This document shows positions 7,942 through 13,785 of a DNA stretch of 13,785 nt, in pieces. The notes beneath the pieces were generated by a model. The model saw only the letters and a list, made by a program, of their open reading frames with translations. It made no database searches and was not told the DNA's origin. Source of the stretch: Rhodospirillaceae bacterium (GTDB taxonomy: Bacteria > Pseudomonadota > Alphaproteobacteria > Rhodospirillales > 2-02-FULL-58-16); assembly GCA_013349695.1 (NCBI GenBank), contig DUZD01000046.1, positions 1 through 13,785 of the forward strand. The letters are read 5' to 3'. A program made the position numbers and the translations under genes. Each line of letters begins with the position of its first letter. Within the stretch, counting starts at the first letter, position 1.

Positions 7942-8061
7942 TTACGACTCGCACACCCGATCCTTCGGAAAGTGGATCGTGACGGTGGTGCCGTTGACCA
8001 GTGTGCTCTTGCTATCCAAACCGCCATCGTGGGTTTCCGCCATTTTCTTAGTTAGCAGTAA
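7942..8061 (-). pseudogene. C-terminal remnant of a sensor histidine kinase
   Basis: The minus strand encodes LLLTKKMAETHDGGLDSKST followed by LVNGTTVTIHFPKDRVCES and a stop. This matches the end of HATPase_c domains in two-component kinases (GLPLTKKMVELHGG...S...GxGTTVTxxFP). Only about 39 codons are recognisable; the ATP-binding G1 box and everything upstream are gone. The break falls next to the ribosome-binding site of the oppositely oriented ligase gene, so the ligase-bearing segment probably replaced the 5' part of this kinase gene. The remnant is not expected to be functional. Confidence 0.7.
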
Positions 8062-8071
8062 GGTGCATGAA

Positions 8072-9448
8072 ATGAGAAATAGGACAGCCACGGACAAGGA
8101 ACAATCCCCCATCTTCATTCCCTGGTCGTCGGTCGCCGGCATCGGCTGGCCGGCCGTTCCGCGGCAGTTTGAGGCGAGGATTCTCGCCCTCCAATACCAG
8201 TTGGACCAGAGCCAATGGTGGGAGGCGGAGGCCTTGCAACGACTGCAGCTCCGCCAAATGGAAATGCTGCTGGTCCACGCCGAACGGACGGTTCCCTTTT
8301 ACCGCGGCCGTTTCAAGGCCTTGGCGGGTCTTAAGCGGGTGACCATGGAGGCGTGGAGGAAAATTCCAACCCTTCTTAGAACCGACATCCAGGACCATGG
8401 ACAGGATCTGGTTAGCCGCAAAATGCCGGAAGGACATGGCCGGATCCGGGAAATCCGATCCTCGGGATCGACCGGGCGGCCGATTTCGGTCAAGACCACC
8501 GATGTGACGCAGTTGTTTTTTGCCGCACTGAACCTGCGCTATCACCTCTGGCGCAGTCGCGACTTTCGCGGCAAAACGGCCAAGATCATACGTCCCATTT
8601 CGTCCAAATCACAGATAAAACCGCAAGGCTGGGTTCCCGGTTACAACTCCGGCCCTATGGTGTCCTTAGGAGTCACAAGCACTGTCGCCGAACAGGTCGC
8701 CTGGCTTAGGGAGGAAGACCCGCACTACCTGTTTACCTATCCGTCCAATCTCCGGGCGATCCTGGACCATTGCCAAAACAACGGCGTCGAACTCTCCAAC
8801 CTATGCGGGATCGCGACCATGGGTGAGGTGGTCGAGGACACCCTACGCGCCGCCTGCGAGGAGGTTCTCGGCCTCTCCTTGAGCGATTGCTACAGCGCCC
8901 AGGAAGTGGGCATAATTGCCTTGCAATGCCCGGACCATCCCCATTACCACGTGCAAAGCGAAAGAATCTTCTTGGAAATTCTGAACAACGACGGCACGCC
9001 CTGTGGCCCCGGCGAAACGGGTCGGGTTGTGCTGACCGATCTGCACAACTTCGCCATGCCGCTGATCCGCTACGAAATCGGCGATTACGGGGAATTCGGC
9101 GAGCCCTGCCCCTGCGGGCGCGGCCTGCCGGTCCTGAGCCGCATCCTCGGCCGGCAGCGCAATATGCTGACCCTGCCTTCGGGGGATCTCATCTGGCCGC
9201 TTTTCGATTCCAACAACCTGGATCAGTACGGGCCGGTCGGCCAAGCCCAACTCGTTCAGCGCACCACCGAGGAACTGGAGCTTCGGATGGTCGTGAAAAA
9301 GGCATTGAAGCCGAGGGACGAAAAATGCCTCCGCAAGGCCGTGCTAGACCGTCTCGGCCATCCGTTCACGCTCAATCTCGTCTGCGTGGACGAAATACCC
9401 CGTTTGGCGAACGGCAAGTTCGAGGACTTCATGTCGGAGGTGAAATAA
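8072..9448 (+). CDS. CapK/PaaK-type adenylate-forming ligase (phenylacetate-CoA ligase-like)
   Basis: 458 residues. Signatures of the phenylacetate-CoA ligase / CapK branch of the ANL superfamily are clear: HAERTVPFYRGRF (about 69-81), the phosphate loop RSSGSTGRP (129-137), YSAQEVG (274-280), GETGRVVLTDL (314-324), YEIGDYG (334-340), CPCGRG (346-351), and a C-terminal RLANGKFEDF (444-453) carrying the expected lysine. It should adenylate a carboxylic acid and may pass it to CoA or another acceptor. The substrate is unknown. CapK-like members occur in capsule and secondary-metabolite clusters. The start at 8072 is preferred because TAAGGTG sits about 7 bp upstream. A 49-codon in-frame extension to 7925 is antisense to the kinase remnant and has no family similarity. 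It is transcribed divergently from the carbamoyltransferase operon and is the only plus-strand gene of this cassette. Confidence 0.88.
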   Translation: MRNRTATDKEQSPIFIPWSSVAGIGWPAVPRQFEARILALQYQLDQSQWWEAEALQRLQLRQMEMLLVHAERTVPFYRGRFKALAGLKRVTMEAWRKIPTLLRTDIQDHGQDLVSRKMPEGHGRIREIRSSGSTGRPISVKTTDVTQLFFAALNLRYHLWRSRDFRGKTAKIIRPISSKSQIKPQGWVPGYNSGPMVSLGVTSTVAEQVAWLREEDPHYLFTYPSNLRAILDHCQNNGVELSNLCGIATMGEVVEDTLRAACEEVLGLSLSDCYSAQEVGIIALQCPDHPHYHVQSERIFLEILNNDGTPCGPGETGRVVLTDLHNFAMPLIRYEIGDYGEFGEPCPCGRGLPVLSRILGRQRNMLTLPSGDLIWPLFDSNNLDQYGPVGQAQLVQRTTEELELRMVVKKALKPRDEKCLRKAVLDRLGHPFTLNLVCVDEIPRLANGKFEDFMSEVK

Positions 9449-9539
9449 GCTCCAGCCATTCGCGCACCTCGGCAGGGCGGGCGATGGGGCGGCCCAGTTC
9501 GCCGGCGATGCGCGCAACGCGCTCCACCAGGAGGCGGTT
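9429..9539 (-). pseudogene. C-terminal remnant resembling a beta-keto acid cleavage enzyme
   Basis: The minus strand reads NRLLVERVARIAGELGRPIA then RPAEVREWLELISPPT and a stop. This resembles the tail of 3-keto-5-aminohexanoate cleavage (BKACE) proteins, which typically end in NAxLVERVVRIARELGREIATPxEAR. Only about 30 residues align. Similarity stops at 9540, exactly where the 68-bp interspersed repeat begins. The end overlaps the last 20 bp of the ligase gene on the opposite strand. The family assignment is from memory of the motif and is tentative. Confidence 0.4.
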
Positions 9540-9607
9540 GATGCCGAGCGCGGGGCCCGTGGATGGCCGGATCAAGTCCGGCCATGACGACGGAAGGGAG
9601 GATGGTG
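9540..9607. repeat. Second copy of the window-start repeat, inverted, 68 bp identical
   Basis: The reverse complement of 9540-9607 equals positions 1-68 without mismatch, and similarity continues weakly for about 6 bp on the 9540 side. It contains the short palindrome TGGCCGGATCAAGTCCGGCCA. Only one half-unit is present here, against two at the window start. The following 137 bp (9608-9744) are comparatively AT-rich and hold no gene I can support. Confidence 0.9.
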
Positions 9608-9744
9608 ATTCAATTATTCTGTTACGGTCACTTAGCTGATATTCAAAGAGAAATAAATTCTGGGGCCAGAGGTTATTTCGTTGCTTTCTGGGCACGGGTG
9701 TCTTTCTCGATGATATGCGGGAATAATCGTCTTGCGGCAGCTGT

Positions 9745-10176
9745 TCAAAGCTTTCCGAAATAATCCAGTACGTAGTAGACCCAGCCTATCAAGACGCCCA
9801 AGGTCGTACCGGTGATAAAGCTCATCTTGATGATTCGCATATTTAATTTCATGGTTTTCTCCCCGTCGGCTTTCTTTTTTTCCATCACCTTTTCCGCCAA
9901 TTTCTTTAAACGCGCCTCCTTTTTTTTGCGGACGGAGTCGTCCCACGCCTTATCTGAAACGCGGATGTCCTCGCTCGAATCCTTGAAGATGATGACGGCC
10001 TGGACTTGGTTGTTGGGTAAGCCGCTAGTCTTTTTAACGACACGGACCGCGGTCTTGTCCGTTTTGTTCAACAATGTCAGGGCCAGACTAATGGCCAGAT
10101 TCTTCTTCTCATGAACGGAATCGGCAGACCAGTTCCCGTCCTTGAAGGCATAAATTTCAAATGAATCCCGCCCCAT
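9745..10176 (-). CDS. Small hypothetical protein with C-terminal membrane helix
   Basis: 143 residues, family not named. The N-terminal about 75 residues (FEIYAFKDGNWSADSVHEKK...AVRVVKK...VIIFKD) look like a compact alpha/beta domain of a kind I associate with uncharacterised Rhodospirillales proteins. Residues about 78-108 are very rich in Lys and Glu and probably form a charged helix or coiled coil. Residues about 114-137 (MSFITGTTLGVLIGWVYYVL) are a transmembrane helix near the C-terminus, giving a tail-anchored layout with the N-terminal domain in the cytoplasm. GGGAG lies 7 bp before the ATG. It is 87 bp downstream of the PAS_5 gene, with a small hairpin between them. Confidence 0.75.
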   Translation of the reverse strand: MGRDSFEIYAFKDGNWSADSVHEKKNLAISLALTLLNKTDKTAVRVVKKTSGLPNNQVQAVIIFKDSSEDIRVSDKAWDDSVRKKKEARLKKLAEKVMEKKKADGEKTMKLNMRIIKMSFITGTTLGVLIGWVYYVLDYFGKL

Positions 10177-10206
10177 TCCAACACTCCCGCATCATCTCCA
10201 ACCTTA

Positions 10207-10226
10207 CCGAAAAACTGTATTTTCGG
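10207..10226. terminator. Small hairpin between the PAS_5 gene and the hypothetical gene
   Basis: CCGAAAA and TTTTCGG form a perfect 7-bp stem around a 6-nt loop, 38 bp past the PAS_5 stop on the minus strand. It is AT-rich and not followed by a U-run, so it may be a weak terminator or an attenuating stem rather than a strong intrinsic terminator. Confidence 0.3.
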
Positions 10227-10263
10227 ATTGCTTTTCCGGTTTTTCACCACCAATGAAATTTGT

Positions 10264-10737
10264 CTATTCGCGGATATCTTCTTGCACCTTGCAGTTGGCC
10301 GCGCACATCAACCTGTCGATGGTTCCGGGCGCCTCGCTAAGAGGCATGATGATGCTTCTGAACAGGACCGTTTGCCCCGCGCCGGCGACGAACTCACCGC
10401 CATGGGTGAAGGGAACCCCCATGTCCAGAACCTTTTCTAGATTGGCCAGCGCCTGTCCGACAAGGGTGTCCTTGGGCGCCTCGGAAACGGACCTGCCGAC
10501 AAGAGCATCGCCGCCTTCACCGGAAAAGGACTCGCCCACAAGCTCAAACACCGGACCGCCCTCAACGCCAAGCTTGAAAAGGATAAACACATCCGGCCAA
10601 ATGTGCTCCATGTTCTGGAGGGACATCGCCTGCAGGGACGGGGTTTCTCCGCCCCCGCGCGCTTCCCACCAGCGGACCATCATCCGGTAGATCAGCCGCC
10701 GCTCAATATCTTTTGACGGTACATCCGTGTCTTCCAT
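10264..10737 (-). CDS. PAS_5-type PAS domain protein
   Basis: 157 residues from the ATG at 10737. The pattern IYRMMVRWWEARGGGETPS, then a proline-containing helix, HIWPDVFILFKLGVE, FELVGE, LVGRSVSE and SIIMPLSEAPGTIDRLM matches the PAS_5 family (PF07310). These are short, often stand-alone PAS proteins frequent in Rhodospirillales, usually beginning with a Y/W-x-x-R-GG segment. No output domain is fused, so it may be a ligand-sensing partner. The ligand and partner are unknown. A GTG at 10755 is an alternative start, and neither start has a strong Shine-Dalgarno. The minus-strand gene at 9745-10176 follows and may be co-transcribed. Confidence 0.75.
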   Translation of the reverse strand: MEDTDVPSKDIERRLIYRMMVRWWEARGGGETPSLQAMSLQNMEHIWPDVFILFKLGVEGGPVFELVGESFSGEGGDALVGRSVSEAPKDTLVGQALANLEKVLDMGVPFTHGGEFVAGAGQTVLFRSIIMPLSEAPGTIDRLMCAANCKVQEDIRE

Positions 10738-10806
10738 GCCCAATACTATCCGCACGGTCCATCAAATGACATACCCTGCCCCACGTCTTCGGCTCTCTTG
10801 AACCGG

Positions 10807-10911
10807 CTATTTATTATCCCAGAGAACCTTCAAACCCACCCCAACCGTACCCAGATACCACTGCCATTTGAAGAGTTTTTCCTCCAAGGCCATCCGATGA
10901 CATAATGTCTC
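10807..10911 (-). pseudogene. Remnant of the KLFK...LKVLW family, 3' end only
   Basis: Between in-frame stops the minus strand encodes ETLCHRMALEEKLFKWQWYL followed by GTVGVGLKVLWDNK. It aligns without gaps to GYRKAAEGKLFKRRGNLAMI...NVKVIWE at the 13398-13652 remnant, with about 11 of 29 residues identical and stronger DNA similarity around GGAGG-AAAACT-TTCAAA and GAAGGTT-TCTGGGA. A 28-residue peptide could start at the ATG at 10893, but no ribosome-binding site is evident. I take it as a decayed copy rather than a gene. The family is unidentified. Confidence 0.45.
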
Positions 10912-10926
10912 TTATTGGCTAGTTTC

Positions 10927-10943
10927 TGCTCTTTCAGAGAGCA
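10927..10943. terminator. Short stem-loop 86 bp downstream of rsmB
   Basis: TGCTCT and AGAGCA form a perfect 6-bp stem with a 5-nt loop. It lies in the otherwise gene-free space after the rsmB stop. There is no U-run, so a role in ending rsmB transcription is only a possibility. Confidence 0.2.
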
Positions 10944-11028
10944 CGGTTTTACGACTGCTTTCAGGCGGTAAACAGACTTCGGCGCGGCAAGCTATCGTCT
11001 AATTATATCGTCACTTATGAGTACATGA

Positions 11029-12303
11029 CTAGCGCCGCCGCAGGCGGGCGGCGAAAAAGCCGTCCATGCCGCCGACGGCGGCCAAGTGGCAGGGCAGGCT
11101 GCGCAGGTCGCCCTCCTCGGTGAGCAATTCGGCGAGGCCGCCGGTTTCATTGGCGGCGATGGGAATTCGTTCGACGGCGGCGCCGCCGGCGAGCAGGGCG
11201 GCGATCCGTTGCCGCCCTTCGGCCGGCTGCAGGGAACAGGAGGCATAGACGATGAGACCGCCGGGCTTGACCATCGCCACCGCCGCGCTCAGCAGCCGCG
11301 CCTGCTGGGCGGCCAGCACGGCGACGTCCCCGGGCCCCTTCAGCCATGCCACGTCGGGATGGCGGCGGATGATTCCGGTGGCCGAGCAAGGCGTGTCGAG
11401 AAGGAGGGCGTCGGCGGCTTCGGAGGGCCGCCATTCGCCGGCGTCGGCGGCGATCGTCTCGGCTTGCATGCCGAGCCGCCTCAGGTTGGCGCGCAACCGC
11501 TCGAGCCGTTTGGGAGAACGGTCGACGGCGGTGACCCTGGCTCCGGCGCCGATGAGCTGCGCCGTCTTGCCGCCGGGGGCGGCGCAAAGGTCGATGACGC
11601 GCCGGCCCTTGACGTCGCCCAGCAGGCGGGCCGGAAGAACGGCGGCGGCGTCCTGGACCCACCAGGCGCCGGCGTTAAAGCCGGCCAGCTCGGTCACCGA
11701 TCGGCGCCGATGAAGGCGCAGGGTGCCGGTGGCGAGGATCGTGGCGTCCAGCCTGTCGGCCCAGGCTTGCGGGTCGTTCTTGACGGTGATGTCGAGCGGC
11801 GGTTCGCGGAGGTGGGCTTCGGCGATGCGCCGGCAGGTCTGCTCGCCGTAGGCCGCCCGCCATGATTCCCACAACCAATCGGGAGTATTGAGACGGGCGG
11901 CGTCCTGGGCCTCGATCATTTTCCCGCCGTCGCGGCAGAGCCGCCGGAGGACGGCGTTGATCAGGGCCATATGGGGACCGTGGCGGCGTTGCCGGGCCAA
12001 CGCGACCGTCGTGTCGACGGCGGCATGGGGGGGAATTTTCAGGAACAGAAGCTGGCCCGCCCCGAGGCGCAGAAAATTCCGCACGCCGCCGGCTTTGCGG
12101 GGCAGCGGACGGTCCAGGCAATGGTCGATGAGGGCATCGATCTGGCCCAAACGGCGCAGCACCGTGCTCGCCAGGTTGCGGGCGAAAGCGCGGTCGCGGG
12201 CTGGCAGCCGTGATAGGCCCAAGTGGCCGTCGATGGCCTCGCCAAGAGGCTGTTTGCGGGTGCAGACCGCGTCAAGAAGGTCGAGGGCGCGGGCGCGGGG
12301 CAT
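11029..12303 (-). CDS. rsmB: 16S rRNA (cytosine(967)-C(5))-methyltransferase RsmB
   Basis: 424 residues, the normal RsmB length. Residues 1-130 are the NusB-like RNA-binding domain. Residues about 150-424 are the Rossmann methyltransferase domain, with the SAM-binding motif DLCAAPGGKTAQL (238-250), motif IV DTPCSATGIIRRHPD (Cys306) and motif VI YASCS (Cys356). In this family the motif VI cysteine attacks C6 of cytosine and the motif IV cysteine helps release the enzyme, and both are present. It methylates C967 of 16S rRNA using S-adenosylmethionine. The ATG at 12303 has no strong ribosome-binding site. The gene is divergent from the SDHAF4 gene across a 358-bp region that holds a MITE-like element. 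In related genomes the heparinase gene commonly follows directly; here it is 5.4 kb away. Confidence 0.95.
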   Translation of the reverse strand: MPRARALDLLDAVCTRKQPLGEAIDGHLGLSRLPARDRAFARNLASTVLRRLGQIDALIDHCLDRPLPRKAGGVRNFLRLGAGQLLFLKIPPHAAVDTTVALARQRRHGPHMALINAVLRRLCRDGGKMIEAQDAARLNTPDWLWESWRAAYGEQTCRRIAEAHLREPPLDITVKNDPQAWADRLDATILATGTLRLHRRRSVTELAGFNAGAWWVQDAAAVLPARLLGDVKGRRVIDLCAAPGGKTAQLIGAGARVTAVDRSPKRLERLRANLRRLGMQAETIAADAGEWRPSEAADALLLDTPCSATGIIRRHPDVAWLKGPGDVAVLAAQQARLLSAAVAMVKPGGLIVYASCSLQPAEGRQRIAALLAGGAAVERIPIAANETGGLAELLTEEGDLRSLPCHLAAVGGMDGFFAARLRRR

Positions 12304-12364
12304 CGGGTGAGTTTTTGTTTAGGCTAACCATCGCCAAGCTTTTTTCTGGGCCGGCCGGAATTTT

Positions 12365-12560
12365 TTGGTTCTTCACCGATTACCGGGGAAGCGCGGCCCG
12401 ACCCGCCGCGAGGGCGCCGTCCCCGTGGGTCCCAGGTCGGCTCGGGAGAATGGCCGCAAGGTCTCTCAAGAGAATAGGCCGGGCTTACTTTTTTGAGAGG
12501 CCAGAAAGAGGCCACTTTTGCGGGCCGTCCTGATTTCCCAGCTAATCGGTGAAGAACCAA
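12365..12560. mobile_element. MITE-like element with perfect 18-bp terminal inverted repeats
   Basis: TTGGTTCTTCACCGATTA at 12365-12382 and its exact complement at 12543-12560 bound a 196-bp segment. Inside the ends the similarity continues imperfectly (ccGGGGAA against gcTGGGAA). Both outer edges carry AATTTT (12359-12364 and 12561-12566), consistent with a 6-bp target duplication. A further stem, CTCTCAA...TTGAGAG, lies in the right half. There is no coding capacity, so movement would need a transposase elsewhere. It sits between the divergent rsmB and SDHAF4 genes and may supply or separate their promoters. A structured regulatory RNA is the main alternative. Confidence 0.6.
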
Positions 12561-12661
12561 AATTTTGCCGTCACCTGAAGTATATTCTATATTTCCCGGC
12601 CGTTCACCAATTGTCGCCGGGTCGCCGACGAGCCGTTAACGGCGGCGGGGAGGCAAGAAAC

Positions 12662-12853
12662 ATGAAAAATCCCAAGGAAGCGATCGAAAAAACGACGTTC
12701 ACCGCCGACGGCGGGAACAAGGAAAAAACCAAGGCCGGCGCCAAAAAACCCAAAATCGAGAAAAAGGAAACCCGCGAAATCGGCGGCCGCGAAGGCCCCG
12801 ATCCCACCCGTTACGGGGATTGGGAAAAAAAAGGCCGCTGTATCGATTTTTAA
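12662..12853 (+). CDS. DUF1674 / succinate dehydrogenase assembly factor 4 family protein
   Basis: 63 residues. The N-terminal about 40 residues are Lys/Glu-rich and low in complexity. The C-terminus carries the family hallmark GGREGPDPTRYGDWEKKGRC followed by IDF, the conserved G-P-(D/E)-P-T-R-(Y/F)-G-D-W-E-x-x-G-R-x-x-D-F of SDHAF4/Sdh8. In mitochondria this family binds the flavinylated SdhA subunit and assists succinate dehydrogenase assembly; the bacterial members are presumed to act likewise. GGGGAGG lies 8 bp before the ATG. A longer in-frame extension to 12518 crosses the MITE-like element end and is not credible. Pairing with rsmB is common in alphaproteobacteria. Confidence 0.92.
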   Translation: MKNPKEAIEKTTFTADGGNKEKTKAGAKKPKIEKKETREIGGREGPDPTRYGDWEKKGRCIDF

Positions 12854-13176
12854 TACCGCCCGGCCAGCCCACATTTCCCGCCGATGGCCGCGATGATGGC
12901 GAAGGGAATTGGATTTTCGGGTTTTTTTCGGGTTCCGGTCATTCCCTGAACCCAATTCACCATTCCCCGTGGTTGCCCCCTCTCGAAGCGGCATTTCCCT
13001 GTTCCCCGAGAAGTTTCCAGGCTCTTCGTCGTTGCAAGTGGAATTCACCTGGATTTGCGGAGCCCGCGATTCCGCCACTTTCCGCCACCCCTCCGGCAAG
13101 AAATGAATGGCCGATCATAACGCCGTCCGCGGAGGACAAACCGGAGACCTATAAAATGCGGACTTTCGCGGCAGGC
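12854..13176. other. 323-bp stretch without a supported gene
   Basis: It lies between the SDHAF4 stop and the end of the small minus-strand membrane ORF. Open frames here lack ribosome-binding sites and family similarity. A loose inverted similarity (GGGAATTGG at about 12904 against CCCAATTCACCATTCCC at 12952-12968) could form a weak structure downstream of SDHAF4. The stretch may be decayed mobile DNA, but I cannot name its source. Confidence 0.5.
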
Positions 13177-13392
13177 CTATTCTTTGAATGCAGTCGTATA
13201 ATTTTGATTGTAGGTATTCATGTTTTCCCTATCTTTTTCCTTATAATATAGTTCAATGGAGTAACCAATAAATAAGATAAGAAAGAAAAATGCAACCAAT
13301 GAGAGAAATATAAACAGATATAGTACGTTTACATTCTTTTCTCCCTGCTTTTTTTTATCCATTTGCTCTGTTTCTTGTATTTCATTATCCAC
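13177..13392 (-). CDS. Small hypothetical membrane protein, AT-rich
   Basis: 71 residues, no family recognised. A hydrophilic start (DNEIQETEQMDKKKQGEKN) is followed by one strong transmembrane segment, about 23-48 (VLYLFIFLSLVAFFFLILFI), and a charged C-terminus (YYKEKDRENMNTYNQNY). The start is GTG at 13392, 6 bp after the stop of the Sel1-like remnant; ATG at 13362 is an alternative. Base composition is far more AT-rich than the neighbours and the residue choice (Lys, Asn, Tyr, Phe, Ile) is unlike them, pointing to horizontal origin. It could be non-functional, but the frame, the clean membrane helix and the coupling to the upstream frame favour a real or recently real gene. Confidence 0.5.
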   Translation of the reverse strand: MDNEIQETEQMDKKKQGEKNVNVLYLFIFLSLVAFFFLILFIGYSIELYYKEKDRENMNTYNQNYTTAFKE

Positions 13393-13397
13393 TTGCT

Positions 13398-13652
13398 TTA
13401 TTCCCTATGTTTCCTTACCCACTCGCGGGCAAGTTTCTTAGCTTCGGCGATTTGTGCAAGGGTCATCCTTTTCTCAACTATATCTAGGATCTTCCTTGCA
13501 TCCTCCGACATTTCCCAGATAACCTTCACATTCATGGCGATCATAGCCAAATTGCCTCGCCGTTTGAATAGTTTTCCCTCCGCGGCCTTCCGATAGCCCG
13601 ATTTTGGTGAGTTGGCGGTGTTCGAGAACCCATACGGCCCAGTTTTTCGCCA
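13398..13652 (-). pseudogene. Remnant with Sel1-repeat-protein-like C-terminal tail
   Basis: Open for 85 codons between TGA (13653-13655) and TAA (13398-13400). The peptide includes SGYRKAAEGKLFKRRGNLAM and ends ARKILDIVEKRMTLAQIAEA then KKLAREWVRKHRE. The ending closely resembles the common tail of Sel1/TPR-like repeat proteins (RMTPAQIAEAQKLAREW), but the Sel1 repeats themselves are missing. A possible start is ATG at about 13541, giving about 48 residues. The upstream part is probably lost through frameshift or deletion. The small membrane ORF follows 6 bp downstream. Related fragments occur at 10807-10911 and 3713-3757. Confidence 0.45.
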
Positions 13653-13785
13653 TCATCACGCCCATCGGCGGGCCACTAGTACACCCCGGCGGGATTCCTG
13701 ACCCCATACGACGGGCTTCCGAGTTTCCCGGCTAGGCGCGTGGCGCGCCGTGATGTCAATCCATCACAAGCGCCGCGCAACGCCG

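Noticed and set aside
7925..8071. 49-residue N-terminal extension of the ligase
   Set aside because: The extension is antisense to the kinase remnant and lacks a ribosome-binding site, whereas the ATG at 8072 has one and gives the normal family start.
7826..11024. 11-bp inverted pair TGTACTCATAA / TTATGAGTACA flanking the ligase-to-rsmB segment
   Set aside because: An 11-bp match between two places in a 13.8-kb window is expected by chance, and neither site looks like an insertion end.
11086..11865. 259-residue plus-strand open frame in rsmB
   Set aside because: Gly-rich antisense shadow of the methyltransferase domain, which carries all RsmB motifs.
12587..13099. 170-residue minus-strand open frame over SDHAF4 and its downstream region
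   Set aside because: It is antisense to the SDHAF4 gene, has no ribosome-binding site that I can see, and is low in complexity over the overlap.
13735..13759. GGCGCG-TGG-CGCGCC palindrome next to a minus-strand TTGACA
   Set aside because: No matching -10 box at 17 bp (CCTAGC), and no intact gene follows, so a promoter-operator call is not supported.

Overview
The window looks like a chromosomal segment of an alphaproteobacterium, most likely Rhodospirillales. The evidence is the high GC content, an SDHAF4/DUF1674 gene divergent from rsmB, an alphaproteobacterial-type heparinase II/III protein, a PAS_5 protein, and palindromic repeats built on the GTCATGGCCGG motif. No tRNA, rRNA, CRISPR array or intact transposase was seen.

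Layout. Positions 1-118 hold an interspersed palindromic repeat. Positions 212-1918 (-) encode a secreted or membrane-anchored beta-helix repeat protein with internal 132-bp tandem repeats. Positions 1969-2046 hold a REP-like hairpin. Positions 2061-3620 (-) encode a membrane-anchored, stand-alone glutamate-synthase-like FMN/Fe-S protein. Positions 4000-7675 (-) form a compact operon: a 49-residue DUF5989 (SxtJ-type) membrane peptide, a NodU/CmcH-type carbamoyltransferase, and a heparinase II/III family protein. A CapK/PaaK-type adenylate-forming ligase (8072-9448, +) diverges from it. This ligase gene is squeezed between two minus-strand gene remnants: a histidine kinase C-terminus (7942-8061) and a tail resembling beta-keto acid cleavage enzymes (9429-9539). 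A second copy of the window-start repeat follows, inverted and perfect over 68 bp. Next come a small tail-anchored hypothetical protein and a PAS_5 protein (both -), a decayed gene remnant, and rsmB (-). A 196-bp MITE-like element with perfect 18-bp terminal inverted repeats lies between rsmB and the divergent SDHAF4 gene. The right end is a scarred, partly AT-rich stretch with a small membrane ORF and a Sel1-like C-terminal remnant.

Interpretation. In many alphaproteobacteria the heparinase II/III gene lies directly downstream of rsmB, usually next to purH. Here about 5.4 kb separates rsmB from the heparinase gene, and the heparinase gene is now the last gene of the DUF5989-carbamoyltransferase operon. 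The gene remnants, inverted repeats and MITE-like element mark this as a rearrangement hotspot. The best candidate for an unusual system is the carbamoyltransferase / DUF5989 / heparinase / CapK-ligase set, perhaps modifying a surface glycan or small metabolite. That function is inferred from family membership and proximity only.
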